Source: Synechococcus sp. CS-1325
Lineage (GTDB): Bacteria; Cyanobacteriota; Cyanobacteriia; PCC-6307; Cyanobiaceae
Assembly: GCA_025128135.1 (NCBI GenBank)
Contig: JAHLYW010000011.1
Location: 27,271 to 91,270 of the forward strand
DNA: 64,000 nt
Direction: 5' to 3'
Positions 27,718 to 38,242 of the stretch are shown here, piece by piece. A program made the position numbers and the translations under genes. Each line of letters starts with the position of its first letter. The stretch's first letter is position 1. Under the pieces are notes generated by a model. The model saw only the letters and a list, made by a program, of their open reading frames with translations, was not told the origin of the DNA and did not search any database.

Positions 27718-28900
27718 GCGGCTCCTGCTGCTGGTGCCGAGCCTGAAGGCACCGTCGGAAACGTTCATCCGTGCCAATGCCGCCGGCCTGCCCTTCGACA
27801 CGGTCGTGGTCTGCGCGGATGAGATCCCCTGGCGGGGTCCACCGCTGCGCAGCGCCTATGGGTTGTCGATCCTGTTCAGCAAGCTCTGTTTCAGGCTGGC
27901 GCCCAGCCTGCCGCAAGCGCTGGGGCTGGCTGTGCAGCGGCTCGGCAGCTGGCTGCCGTCGCAGCTGATGATCCGGATCTGCCGGGTCGAGCGGCCCGAC
28001 CTGGTGCTCGTCGAATTCGGCTTCCATGCGGTGCAGGTGATGGAGCTGGTGCCGGCCACCGGTCTTCCCCTGATCGTCCATTTCCGCGGAGCCGATGCCT
28101 CCGCGCACCGCTACCTGGTTCAGTTGCGGGTTCCGTACCGGCGGCTGCTGGCGCTCGCCAGCGCGGTTGTGGTCAAGTCGGGGCTGATGCGCGAAACAGT
28201 GCTCGGTCTGGCCGCAGCCCGCGAACCTTCCCTGCGGGTGCTGGTGAGCCCCTCAGGGGCCAATCCAGACCTCTTCCACGGCGCCGCCCCGGCGGCGGCG
28301 CCACCGCGCTTTCTCTGTGTCGGCCGCTTTGTGGCCAAAAAGGGGCCCCTGCTCACCCTTCAGGCCTTTGCCCAGGCGGCCAGGAGCTGCCCTGAGCTGG
28401 AGCTGGTGATGGTGGGGGAGGGCCCCCTGCTCGCCGAGGCACGTCAACGGGCCAGCCAGCTCGGTCTGGCCGGGCGGGTGCGTTTTGCAGGGCTGCTGCC
28501 CCCTGCCGAGATCGCCCAGCTGATGCGTGGCAGCCGAGGCTTTCTGCAGCATTCGCTCACGGCTCCCGATGGTGATCAGGAAGGCTCCCCGGTGGCGGTG
28601 ATGGAAGCCCAGCTCAGCGGCCTGCCGGTGGTGGCCACCTGGCATGCCGGCATTCCGGACGTGGTGGTTGATGGGGAGACCGGGCTGCTGGTGGTGGAGG
28701 GGGACTGGCAGGCGATGGCGGCGGCGATCAGCAGGCTGGCCGCAGATCCCACCCTGGCGGCAAGCCTGGGCCAGGCCGGCCGGAAGAGGGTCCTGAAGGG
28801 CTTCACCCAGGCGCATCACTGGAGAGCGTTGCAGGACTTGGTGACTGCGGTTGTGATCGAGCGGAGGGCAGATCAGGGCCTTGCAGATGGAGAGCCCTGA
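27710..28900 (+). CDS. Glycosyltransferase family 4
   Basis: A 396-residue GT-B enzyme and the third in series. N-terminal PSLKAPSETFIRANAAGLP and the donor-half stretches FLCVGRFVAKKGPLLTLQAF, MVGEGPLLAEARQRA and DGDQEGSPVAVMEAQLSGLP resemble colanic-acid type transferases (WcaL/AmsK group). It overlaps the preceding gene by 8 bp. The run of coupled genes that starts at 19878 ends here; 195 bp follow before the helicase gene. Confidence 0.9.
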   Translation: MAERLLLLVPSLKAPSETFIRANAAGLPFDTVVVCADEIPWRGPPLRSAYGLSILFSKLCFRLAPSLPQALGLAVQRLGSWLPSQLMIRICRVERPDLVLVEFGFHAVQVMELVPATGLPLIVHFRGADASAHRYLVQLRVPYRRLLALASAVVVKSGLMRETVLGLAAAREPSLRVLVSPSGANPDLFHGAAPAAAPPRFLCVGRFVAKKGPLLTLQAFAQAARSCPELELVMVGEGPLLAEARQRASQLGLAGRVRFAGLLPPAEIAQLMRGSRGFLQHSLTAPDGDQEGSPVAVMEAQLSGLPVVATWHAGIPDVVVDGETGLLVVEGDWQAMAAAISRLAADPTLAASLGQAGRKRVLKGFTQAHHWRALQDLVTAVVIERRADQGLADGEP

Positions 28901-29095
28901 CCAGTATTGGCCGGAATGTGCTGGAGTGAGGCAGGTCAGAAGGGCGGTTTCAAGTATTCTTTTCGGGCCTATTTATTGATTGGTTGAAACATTTTCGGGG
29001 CCCGCATTCCAGCCGCTCAGCAACGACGTCTCTGCCCGTTCTGACAGTGATCCAGGGTCAGGTTGCGCTGCTCGATGGGATAGATTCACGGGCTG

Positions 29096-31468
29096 ATGAG
29101 TTTCCTTGCCGGCCTCAATGACGCCCAGCGCCGGGCGGTGGATCACCACAACGGCCCGATGCTGGTGGTGGCGGGAGCGGGGAGTGGCAAGACCCGCGCC
29201 CTCACCCACCGGATCGCCCACCTGATCGGCCACCACGGCGTTGACCCCGCTCAGCTGCTGGCCGTCACCTTCACCAACAAGGCGGCTCGGGAGATGAAGG
29301 AGCGGCTGGAGCTGCTGCTGGCCCAGAAGCTCGCCCAGAGTCAGTTCGGCCAGCCGCTGGGCACCCTGAGCGCCCAGCAGCAGCGGCAGCTGCGCAGCCG
29401 CATCTACCAGGAGGTGATCAAGGAGCTGTGGATCGGCACCTTCCACGCCCTGTTCGCCAGGTTGCTGCGCTTCGACATCGACAAGTACAGGGACCCGGAT
29501 GGGCTCACCTGGACCCGCCAGTTCTCGATCTACGACGAATCCGACGCCCAGACCCTGGTCAAGGAGATCGTCACCCAGGAGCTGGGGCTTGATCCCAAGC
29601 GTTTCGAGCCCAAGAAGGTGCGCTGGGCGATCAGCAACGCCAAGAACCAGGGCTGGCTGCCCGAGCAGCTGGAGCAGGAGCAGCCCGGGCAGCGGGGCAA
29701 GCAGGTGGCCGACGCCTACCGCCGCTACCGCCGCGCCCTGGCGGCCAACAACGCCCTCGACTTCGACGACCTGCTGCTGCTGCCCGTGCAGCTGCTGCAG
29801 AGCAACGAGCAGGTGCGCCGCTACTGGCACGGCCGCTTCCGCCATGTGCTGGTGGATGAATACCAGGACACCAACCGCACCCAGTACGACCTGATCAAGC
29901 TGCTGGTGACCGGCGGCGCCGAGCCGGAGCAGTTCGACGACTGGGGCGATCGCTCCGTGTTCGTGGTTGGGGATGCCGACCAGAGCATCTACAGCTTCCG
30001 CGCCGCTGATTTCACGATCCTGATGGGCTTCCAGGACGATTTCGGCGATCGGGCCAGCGATGAGGCCACCCGCACGATGGTGAAGCTGGAGGAGAACTAC
30101 CGCTCCACCGCCACGATCCTGGGGGCCGCCAACGCCCTGATCGCCCACAACACCGAGCGGATCGACAAGGTGCTGCGGGCCACCCGCGGCGAGGGGGAGC
30201 CGATCACGGTGACCCGCTGCGACGACGAGATCGCCGAAGCCGAGGCGGTGGTGCATTGCCTGCGGATGCTGGAAGCGGCCAACCCGGAGCTGCGCTGGGG
30301 CGGCATGGCCGTGCTCTATCGCACCAATGCCCAGAGCCGGGCGATGGAGGAATCGCTGGTGCGTTGGGGCATCCCCTACATCGTGGTGGGAGGCCTGCGC
30401 TTCTACGACCGGCGCGAGATCAAGGACGTGCTCGCCTACCTGCGGCTGCTGGTCAATCCGGCCGACACGGTCAGCCTGTTGCGGGTGCTGAACGTGCCGC
30501 GCCGCGGCATCGGCAAGACCACCGTGCAGCGCCTCACCGATGCCGCGGCCCAGCTGGGCCTGCCGCTCTGGGAGGTGGTGAACGATGCCGAGGCGGTGCG
30601 CTCGCTGGCGGGCCGCTCGGCAAAGGGTCTGCTGCAGTTCGCCGAGCTGATCGCCGACCTGGGCCGCCGCATCCAGGACGCCCCCCCATCCGAACTGGTG
30701 CAGCGGGTGATGGAGCAGAGCGGCTACCTGGCCGAGCTGATCACCGAGGGCACCGATGAGGCGGAGGAACGCCGCCGCAACCTGCAGGAGCTGGTGAACG
30801 CGGCCCTGCAATACCAGGAGGAAAACGAGGAGGGCTCGCTGGAGGGTTTCCTGGCCTCCGCCGCCCTGGCCAGCGACGCCGACAGCAAGGACACCGAGCA
30901 GGACCGGGTCACCCTGATGACCCTGCACGCCAGCAAGGGCCTGGAGTTTCCCGTGGTGTGCCTGGTGGGGCTGGAGCAGGGCCTCTTTCCCAGCTACCGC
31001 TCCCTGGAGGATCCCGCCGCCCTCGAGGAGGAGCGGCGCCTCTGCTATGTGGGCATCACCCGCGCCAAGGAGCGCCTGTTCCTCTCCCATGCCAGCGAGC
31101 GGCGCCTGTGGGGCGGCATGCGCGAGCCGGCGGTGCCGTCGGTGTTCCTTTCGGAGCTGCCGCCGGAGCTGGTGCAGGGCGACATCCCCCGCAGCGGCGG
31201 CGCGTCCCTGCGGCGTGAGCAGCGGCTGGATCGGCTCACCCGCGTCGACCGCGAGGAAAGCTTGCCGGTGGCGGCCAATGCGGTGCGGCGGCGGGCACCC
31301 AGCAAGCTCTGGGCCGTCGGGGACCGCCTTCACCATGCCAACTTCGGCGATGGCCACATCACCCATCTGTTCGGCAGCGGTGAGAAGATCTCGATCGCCG
31401 TGAAGTTCGAGGGCATGGGCCCGAAGATCCTCGATCCCCGCCTGGCGCCGATCGAACCGTTGCCATGA
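29096..31468 (+). CDS. pcrA: UvrD/Rep-type DNA helicase PcrA
   Basis: A 790-residue superfamily 1A 3'-5' helicase of DNA repair and replication restart. Seen in order: LNDAQRRAVDHHNGPMLVVA (Q motif), Walker A AGAGSGKTRALTHR (about 26-39), VTFTNKAAREMKER (Ia), VDEYQDTNRTQYDL (II), VVGDADQSIYSFRAAD (III), LEENYRST (IV), TLMTLHASKGLEFPVV (V), LCYVGITRAKERLFLSHA (VI). A C-terminal Tudor-like PcrA tail is present. Its place between polysaccharide genes suggests those genes were inserted around a core gene. A very long open frame on the opposite strand is a codon-bias shadow. Confidence 0.96.
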   Translation: MSFLAGLNDAQRRAVDHHNGPMLVVAGAGSGKTRALTHRIAHLIGHHGVDPAQLLAVTFTNKAAREMKERLELLLAQKLAQSQFGQPLGTLSAQQQRQLRSRIYQEVIKELWIGTFHALFARLLRFDIDKYRDPDGLTWTRQFSIYDESDAQTLVKEIVTQELGLDPKRFEPKKVRWAISNAKNQGWLPEQLEQEQPGQRGKQVADAYRRYRRALAANNALDFDDLLLLPVQLLQSNEQVRRYWHGRFRHVLVDEYQDTNRTQYDLIKLLVTGGAEPEQFDDWGDRSVFVVGDADQSIYSFRAADFTILMGFQDDFGDRASDEATRTMVKLEENYRSTATILGAANALIAHNTERIDKVLRATRGEGEPITVTRCDDEIAEAEAVVHCLRMLEAANPELRWGGMAVLYRTNAQSRAMEESLVRWGIPYIVVGGLRFYDRREIKDVLAYLRLLVNPADTVSLLRVLNVPRRGIGKTTVQRLTDAAAQLGLPLWEVVNDAEAVRSLAGRSAKGLLQFAELIADLGRRIQDAPPSELVQRVMEQSGYLAELITEGTDEAEERRRNLQELVNAALQYQEENEEGSLEGFLASAALASDADSKDTEQDRVTLMTLHASKGLEFPVVCLVGLEQGLFPSYRSLEDPAALEEERRLCYVGITRAKERLFLSHASERRLWGGMREPAVPSVFLSELPPELVQGDIPRSGGASLRREQRLDRLTRVDREESLPVAANAVRRRAPSKLWAVGDRLHHANFGDGHITHLFGSGEKISIAVKFEGMGPKILDPRLAPIEPLP

Positions 31469-31487
31469 GCCGTTGTCGCCGCTTCCG

Positions 31488-33047
31488 ATGAAGCGGGCCC
31501 ATCGCCCTGCGTCCACCCGTGGAGCCAGCGGCGCTCCTGCCGGCTCACCAGGGCTGAAGGGCTTCATCCTGCTGGCTGTCCTGATCGGGCTGGGCCTGCT
31601 GGCATCGCGCGGATGGCTTCGGGCTTACTCCTACTGGCATGACGAGCTGTTCTCGATCGGTGCGGCCAGTGCCGATTCATGGGCGGATCTTTTTCAGGCC
31701 TGGATCCTTCCCGATACCCACCCGCCTCTCCATCTGGTTCTGCTGAAACTCTGGATCGGCCTGTTCGGATCCGGTGAGATTCCCGCCCGGCTGCTCAGCC
31801 TGATTCCCGCCTGGCTGAGCCTGATCGCCATCGCCGTGGCCACCCGCCGCGGTGGCTTCACGCGCCAGTTGATCGCCGTTCTGTTTGTGGGCACCAGCCC
31901 GCTGTTCAGCCTGTATTCCCAGGAGGTCCGCCCCTATGGCTGGGCCCTGCTGTTCGCCACGACAGCGGTGGCGACGATGACCCTGCTGTGGCGATCACAG
32001 CTTCAAGGCGGTGCGATCAGCACGCCGCAACGGCGCCGACTTCGCCTCGGCTTTGCCCTGTCGCTCCTGCTGCTCTCACTCACCCATTACTTCGGAGTGA
32101 TGTATGCCGTCACCCTGATCGCCTTGGATCTCCGCGCAAGGGCACCGTGTCTGGGCCGCCGCCGCCATGGACTGCTTCTGCTGCTCTCGCTTGCCGTCTG
32201 GCCGCTGCTGCATGGGCTGCTCGGCAGCGGTGGCGGTCGGGCGGGTTGGATTCAGTCGGAGCCGGTGATCAGTGTGATCAAGGCGGCTTTCAATGCGGTC
32301 TTCCCAGCCTTCAGCGTGGCCCTGGCCCTGGCTCTGATCGCCGGCCTGAGCCTGGCGCTGATGGCACGGCAGCAACGGCAGGAGCGGCCAGCCTCCCTGC
32401 AGCAGGCCCTGAGGCAGGAGCCCAACGCCGCTGAAGCGGTTCAGCTGCTCGTCGGCATGGCTGTGTTCGTGGGCCTGATCTGCCTGATCGACCTGGTCAA
32501 ACCCCTGTCGGTGGAGCGCTATTTCATTGTGCTGCTTCCCGCGCTGGCGCTGGCCCTCGCCGATGCTGGGCAGGCCCTGATCAACGTTGGCAGCAGGCAG
32601 GCCAGGCATGCGACCGTTCTGGTGCTGGTGGTGGTGCTCTCGATGCATCTCTGGCACGCCCAGGAGGTTCTGGCGGCCAAGATCCATCCCCAGGAGAACT
32701 ACAAGCAGCTGGCCGGTTTTCTCCGCTCAACAGACCTGTGCCACAGCGGCTGCTCCAGTGTGTCTGCGAAGCAGAACCGGCTCAGGCCCTATTTCGATGC
32801 CATCAAGATGATCCGCATCGACCTGGATCAGCCAGACAGCCTGGCCACGGCGCGGCTGCCATTCGTTGGCCTGCATGGAGAGCAGAAATTGATCCGGCCC
32901 CTGCTCGCCTCCCACCCTCAGGCCAGCTGCTGGGAACCCCGGCAATCTTCGCCTTCCAGCACGTTCGTGGTGCTGGATCCGGATCCCGGTGTGCGGCCCC
33001 GGTCCTTCGGTCTGCGGACCTGTGATCGGCAGAAGGGTGCGGCGTGA
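31488..33047 (+). CDS. GT39-like polytopic glycosyltransferase
   Basis: A 519-residue membrane protein with about ten helices. The first periplasmic loop has the acidic catalytic pair in YWHDELFS (about residue 52) followed by DTHPPLHLVLLKLWIGLFGS, the hallmark of PMT/ArnT-like GT-C transferases, which use polyprenyl-linked sugars. The C-terminal 140 residues are a soluble periplasmic tail (QENYKQLAGFLRS). The ATG at 31488 is preferred to the TTG 15 bp earlier. The sulfotransferase-like gene overlaps its stop by 4 bp. Confidence 0.85.
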   Translation: MKRAHRPASTRGASGAPAGSPGLKGFILLAVLIGLGLLASRGWLRAYSYWHDELFSIGAASADSWADLFQAWILPDTHPPLHLVLLKLWIGLFGSGEIPARLLSLIPAWLSLIAIAVATRRGGFTRQLIAVLFVGTSPLFSLYSQEVRPYGWALLFATTAVATMTLLWRSQLQGGAISTPQRRRLRLGFALSLLLLSLTHYFGVMYAVTLIALDLRARAPCLGRRRHGLLLLLSLAVWPLLHGLLGSGGGRAGWIQSEPVISVIKAAFNAVFPAFSVALALALIAGLSLALMARQQRQERPASLQQALRQEPNAAEAVQLLVGMAVFVGLICLIDLVKPLSVERYFIVLLPALALALADAGQALINVGSRQARHATVLVLVVVLSMHLWHAQEVLAAKIHPQENYKQLAGFLRSTDLCHSGCSSVSAKQNRLRPYFDAIKMIRIDLDQPDSLATARLPFVGLHGEQKLIRPLLASHPQASCWEPRQSSPSSTFVVLDPDPGVRPRSFGLRTCDRQKGAA

Positions 33048-33973
33048 GGAGGGTGGCCGATCAGCCGGCAGCCCTAAAATCAGCGATTCAGCCAGGCCCT
33101 GTCTTGCCCAACCTGTTGCTGATTCGAGGCCTCGGCCACAGCGGCAGCACCATCCTTGATCTCGCCCTTGGCGCCCATCCGCAGATCGTCGGGCTCGGTG
33201 AGGCGGCCCGCCTGCTGGCCGTGCCTGCCCCCGGTGAGGAGTTGCGGGCGCCAGCGCAGTTGCGCCGCACAGGGGTCGGAAGCCTGCGACAAACCCGCCG
33301 TTGCAGTTGCGGCGAACTGGCTGTCGATTGCCCTGTCTGGGGTCCGATGCTCGAGTGGTTGCCAGGCCACGATGATCAATCCCTGGCCAGGAAGATGGGG
33401 CAATTGCTTTCCTCGCTGGAGCGCCACCAGTGCCGTGGCGGGGCGCCGCTGTCTTGGGTAGTGGATTCATTCCAATCCGACCGGACACTGACCTCGGGCC
33501 ATCCGCTGCCACCGGAGTTGGGCGATTGTCAGATCCGGGTGTTGTTTCTGGTGCGTGATCTTCGTTCCTGGGTTCATTCAACCTGTCGTCGATCCGGGCG
33601 CAACCCGTGGAGGGCCCTGGCCCGCTGGTGGCGGGAGAATCAACGGATTGAGGCCCATCTGCGCCGCAGCGGCATCCCTTTTCTCCAGCTTGGCTATGAG
33701 GAACTGGCCCTGGCTCCGGAAGCCGCCCTGCGGCTGATCTGCGGGTGGCTGGAGCTGGATTTCCACCCCGCCATGCTGGCTCCGGGTCAGCACAGCGGCA
33801 GCCATGTTCTCTCCGGTAATCGGCTGCGCCATGACCCAGCCCGCATCGCCCGCATTCACTACGATGGGGCCTGGCTCTCAACCCGTTCGCTGCCGGTCGC
33901 CCTGGCTCCACTACTGCCTGGGGTGAGTGCCATGAATCAACGGCTGGTCTATTCAAACGGGCTGCTGATTTAG
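33044..33973 (+). CDS. Sulfotransferase-like protein
   Basis: A 309-residue cytoplasmic protein with PAPS-binding features: the 5'-phosphosulfate loop RGLGHSGSTILDLALGAHPQ (about residues 28-47) and the 3'-phosphate segment RVLFLVRDLRSWVHSTCRRS (about 165-184). A cysteine pair-rich insert CSCGELAVDCPVW lies at about residue 87, as in other bacterial glycan sulfotransferases. The GTG start overlaps the upstream glycosyltransferase stop. It would transfer sulfate from PAPS to a sugar or lipid; target unknown. Confidence 0.82.
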   Translation: MRRVADQPAALKSAIQPGPVLPNLLLIRGLGHSGSTILDLALGAHPQIVGLGEAARLLAVPAPGEELRAPAQLRRTGVGSLRQTRRCSCGELAVDCPVWGPMLEWLPGHDDQSLARKMGQLLSSLERHQCRGGAPLSWVVDSFQSDRTLTSGHPLPPELGDCQIRVLFLVRDLRSWVHSTCRRSGRNPWRALARWWRENQRIEAHLRRSGIPFLQLGYEELALAPEAALRLICGWLELDFHPAMLAPGQHSGSHVLSGNRLRHDPARIARIHYDGAWLSTRSLPVALAPLLPGVSAMNQRLVYSNGLLI

Positions 33974-34015
33974 TCCATTCACAGCTGTCAATCGTGATCA
34001 GCAACCAGGATCTCC

Positions 34016-35004
<989 letters not shown>

Positions 35005-35030
35005 TCAGGAGCGAGCGGTAATCTCCTGCA

Positions 35031-35741
35031 ATGACAGGCCCCATCCCCATCTTCATCGGCTACGACCCCAGGGAGCGGGCAGCCACCAACGTGCTGATCG
35101 ACAGCCTCTATCAGCGCAGTTCGGCCCCGCTGGCGATCACCCCGCTGGTCACGCCGCAGCTGGAGGCCCAGGGGCTGTACCGGCGCGACCGTGATCCCAG
35201 GCAGAGCACCGCCTTCTCCTTCAGCCGCTTTCTGGTGCCTCACCTGATGGGTTATCGGGGTTGGGCCCTGTTCATGGATTGCGACATGCTCTGCCGCGGA
35301 GACATCGCCGAGCTGTGGGCCCTGAGGGATGGGGCCTATGCGGTGATGTGCGTGAAGCACGCCCATGTACCGCAGGAAACGGTGAAGTTTCTCGGCGAAA
35401 CCCAGAGCGTTTACGAGAAGAAGAACTGGAGTTCGATGATGTTGCTGAACACCGACCGCTGCACGGCCCTCACGCCCGATTACGTGAACAGCGCCAGTGG
35501 ACTGGAGCTGCACCGTTTCCGCTGGTTGGCCAGTGAGGATGAGATCGGCTTTGTTCCCGACCGATGGAATCATCTGGTGGGTGTTCAACCCCCCCCTGCC
35601 GCCGGCGCGAGGGAAGGTGGTCCCGGGCTTCTGCACTGGACCCTGGGCGGCCCCTGGTTCCGGGAGAACCGCACCATGGGCGGTGATCTGGCAGCCGAAT
35701 GGTTTGCCGCCAGGGATGACGCCCACAGCCTCTGGAACTGA
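35031..35741 (+). CDS. Glycosyltransferase, GT-A fold (GT8-like)
   Basis: A 236-residue protein with a DxD metal motif in LFMDCDMLCRGDIAELW (about residues 80-97), the pattern of GT8-type retaining transferases, followed by a NWSSMMLLNTDRC segment. The end has LLHWTLGGPWF, a GT8-like C-terminal His/Gly signature. Encoded within the Kdo gene group, so its acceptor may be the Kdo-containing glycan. It is divergent from kdsA with 83 bp between. Confidence 0.82.
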   Translation: MTGPIPIFIGYDPRERAATNVLIDSLYQRSSAPLAITPLVTPQLEAQGLYRRDRDPRQSTAFSFSRFLVPHLMGYRGWALFMDCDMLCRGDIAELWALRDGAYAVMCVKHAHVPQETVKFLGETQSVYEKKNWSSMMLLNTDRCTALTPDYVNSASGLELHRFRWLASEDEIGFVPDRWNHLVGVQPPPAAGAREGGPGLLHWTLGGPWFRENRTMGGDLAAEWFAARDDAHSLWN

Positions 35742-35763
35742 CCGCTGCAGAGGACCGCTGGCG

Positions 35764-36327
35764 CTAGTCGTTGCGCTGCCGCCAGCCTGCGCCATTGATC
35801 TCCTGCCAGAGCGGGGTGCCGCGCAGCAGGCGCTCGGCCAGTTCCCGCACGGCTCCCTGTCCCCCCCTGCTCCTGAGCACCAGGTCGGCCTGGCGGCGCA
35901 GGCCCGCTGCCGCATCGGCGGTGGCCACCAGCAACCCGACCCGGGGCCTGACGGCCAGATCGTTGAAGTCATCCCCGATGAAGGCGGTGTGCTCCGGTGT
36001 CTGGTTGAGTTGCCGCTGCAGCTCTGAAAGGGCGGTGGGTTTGTCGCCGACCCCCACCAGGCAGTGCCGGATCCCCAGCTGCTCGGCCCTGCGCTCGGTG
36101 GCACCACCGCCGCCGCCGCTGAGAAAGGCCACCTCGAGGCCGGCCCGCTGCAGCAGCTTGATGCCGAGGCCATCCCTGACATCGAAACGTTTGGTCAGCT
36201 CACCTCCGGGGCCGTACCAGAGCCCCCCGTCGGTGAGAACGCCATCGACATCCAGCACCAGCAGGCGCACCCTGCCCAGCCGGGAGGGCAGGCTCCACCG
36301 TTGCCTGAGTCTGTGGATGCGTCCCAT
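35764..36327 (-). CDS. kdsC: Kdo-8-phosphate phosphatase
   Basis: A 187-residue HAD-family phosphatase without a cap domain. Catalytic loop DVDGVLTDGGLWYGPGGE (about residues 26-43), RFDVRDGLGIKLLQ, motif II FLSGGGGGATERRAEQLGI and motif IV FIGDDFNDL match KdsC. It makes free Kdo from Kdo-8-P. The ATG at 36327 is used. The gene lies between the GT8-like gene and divergent kdsB. Confidence 0.88.
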   Translation of the reverse strand: MGRIHRLRQRWSLPSRLGRVRLLVLDVDGVLTDGGLWYGPGGELTKRFDVRDGLGIKLLQRAGLEVAFLSGGGGGATERRAEQLGIRHCLVGVGDKPTALSELQRQLNQTPEHTAFIGDDFNDLAVRPRVGLLVATADAAAGLRRQADLVLRSRGGQGAVRELAERLLRGTPLWQEINGAGWRQRND

Positions 36328-36413
36328 CGGCCAGCTGCTCAGCAGGGCTGAGCCAGACCGGGGACGCAACGGGCCCCGGCGATAGGCTCAGCCTGCAGAC
36401 CGATCAACAGAGC

Positions 36414-37190
36414 ATGCGGTTCGTGGTGGCGGTGCCGGCCCGTCTCGCATCGACCCGGTTGCCCGGCAAGGTGATGGCCGAGATCGGCGGCAAGCCGATG
36501 CTGCAGAGGGTGCTGGAGCGCTGTTGCCAGGCCCGCTGCCCCGCAGCGGTGGTGTTGTGCACCGACAGTGAGGAGCTGATCGCGGCCGCCACCGGCTGGG
36601 GGGTCACCGCCCTCGCCACCAGTGCCGCCTGCAGCTCGGGCAGTGAGCGGATCGCTTCGGTGGCGGAGCGCCTCCTGGCGATCTCGGCCTCGGCCGCCAG
36701 CGACACCGTGATCATCAATGTGCAGGGGGATCAGCCGTTCATCGATCCAGGCGTGATCGATGCCATGGCGATCGAGTTCGAGCGACGGCAGCCGATCCCG
36801 GCGGTGATGACCCCCATCTACCGGCTTGGGGCCGACAGGATTCACGATCCGGATGTGGTGAAGACCCTGGTGGCGGCGGATGGACGGGCGCTCTATTTCT
36901 CCCGGTCCGCCCTGCCCCACGTCCGTGGTGTCGATCCCTGCGATTGGCATGCCCAGGCGCCCTATTGGGGACACGTGGGAATCTATGGCTATCGGGCCGA
37001 TGTGCTGCTCCGGTGGAGCGATCTGCCCAGTTCTCCCCTGGAGATCACCGAGAAGCTGGAGCAGCTGCGCCTGCTGGAGGCGGGCATCGGCATCGACACC
37101 TTCGTGGTGGAGGGGGAAGCCCTGTCGGTGGACACGCCCCAGCAGCTGCAGCAGGCACGGCAGCTGGCCAGCGGGATGCAATCAGGCTGA
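36414..37190 (+). CDS. kdsB: 3-deoxy-manno-octulosonate cytidylyltransferase
   Basis: A 258-residue GT-A-fold nucleotidyltransferase that activates Kdo to CMP-Kdo with CTP. The CTP loop VPARLASTRLPGKVMAEIGG (about residues 7-26), the acid-binding CSSGSERIASV and the metal motif VNVQGDQPFID are all present, as are the final KLEQLRLLEAGIGI and VDTPQQLQQAR. Length matches the family. Its last 9 bp overlap the convergent kdsD. Confidence 0.95.
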   Translation: MRFVVAVPARLASTRLPGKVMAEIGGKPMLQRVLERCCQARCPAAVVLCTDSEELIAAATGWGVTALATSAACSSGSERIASVAERLLAISASAASDTVIINVQGDQPFIDPGVIDAMAIEFERRQPIPAVMTPIYRLGADRIHDPDVVKTLVAADGRALYFSRSALPHVRGVDPCDWHAQAPYWGHVGIYGYRADVLLRWSDLPSSPLEITEKLEQLRLLEAGIGIDTFVVEGEALSVDTPQQLQQARQLASGMQSG

Positions 37191-38183
37191 GCCCGGACGG
37201 GTCAGCCCCGCCTGGACCAGGTCATGGAGCCTGAGCAGGCCGAGCATCCGCCGGTCTGCGGAGACGACCGGCAGCACACCGATCGGTTTGCGGCGATTGC
37301 TCTCCATGCGTTCCAGCGCCGTGATGGCCAGGGTGCCCTCCGTAATCGTGACCGGATCGGCGGTCATCAGATCCACCGCCCTGAGCTGATTCCAGCCATC
37401 CGGGCTGCGGCTCACCAGGGCGCGGCGCAGGTCGCCATCGGTGATGATCCCGCCGAGCCGTTCGGCATTCTCCGGGTGGGCCACCCAGCAGGCGCCGACA
37501 CCATCGGCGGTGATGTGGGCGATCACCTGGGCCAGGGGGGTGTCGGCTGTCAGCGGGGCGAGGCGGCTGACCGGCACCATCAGGTCGGCGGTGGTGAGGG
37601 TGAGCTGCCTGCCGAGCGAGCCGGCCGGGTGGTTGAGGGCGAAATCGGCCGGAGAGATGCCACGCCGCTCCATCCAGACCGCCGCCAGGGCATCGCCGAT
37701 CGCCATCGCCACGGCGGTGCTGGCGGTGGGCGCGAGGTTGAGGGGGCAGATCTCCCGGTCGACGGATCCATCCAGCACCACATCGGACGCCCTCGCCAGG
37801 CTGGAGTCGACCCTGCCGACCAGGGCGATCCGGGCGGTGCCGCGCCGCCGCAGGTGGGGAACGATGCCGATCAGTTCCTGGGTTTCACCGCTGTTGGAGA
37901 TCAGCAGGCTCACATCCTCGGAGCCAACCACCCCCAGATCACCGTGCAGGGCATCGACGGGATTGAGATAGATGGCCATCAGGCCGATCGAGGAGAAGGT
38001 GGCGGCGGTCTTGCGGGCCACGATGCCGCTCTTGCCCACACCGGTGATCACCAGCTTGGCGCGCTTGTCGGCGCAGCCATCCAGCAGGCTCAGGGCCGCC
38101 TCCACCTGGGCAGCATCGAGGCGATGGGCGCTGGCCTCGATGGCGGCCGCCTCCTCGATCAGGCAGCGGGTGAGCGCGGACAC
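37182..38183 (-). CDS. kdsD: Arabinose-5-phosphate isomerase (KdsD/KpsF type)
   Basis: A 333-residue protein with an N-terminal SIS sugar-isomerase domain (VITGVGKSGIVARKTAATFS, LHGDLGVVGSEDVSLLISNS) and two C-terminal CBS domains (about 200-330, with GIITDGDLRRAL and GLLRLHDLVQAGL). It converts ribulose-5-phosphate to arabinose-5-phosphate, the KdsA substrate, completing the Kdo route in this window. The GTG at 38183 is chosen because GGAG stands seven bases before it. Confidence 0.93.
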   Translation of the reverse strand: MSALTRCLIEEAAAIEASAHRLDAAQVEAALSLLDGCADKRAKLVITGVGKSGIVARKTAATFSSIGLMAIYLNPVDALHGDLGVVGSEDVSLLISNSGETQELIGIVPHLRRRGTARIALVGRVDSSLARASDVVLDGSVDREICPLNLAPTASTAVAMAIGDALAAVWMERRGISPADFALNHPAGSLGRQLTLTTADLMVPVSRLAPLTADTPLAQVIAHITADGVGACWVAHPENAERLGGIITDGDLRRALVSRSPDGWNQLRAVDLMTADPVTITEGTLAITALERMESNRRKPIGVLPVVSADRRMLGLLRLHDLVQAGLTRPGSA

Positions 38184-38242
38184 GAAACAACTCCGGGAGG
38201 ATGGGGCCATTCTCAACCTGCGGACTCGAGAAGGCCCCGTCG

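Noticed and set aside
28973-31567. An 864-codon open frame on the minus strand opposite pcrA
   Set aside because: The plus strand encodes a complete helicase with every motif; the antisense product has no domain and is a codon-bias shadow.
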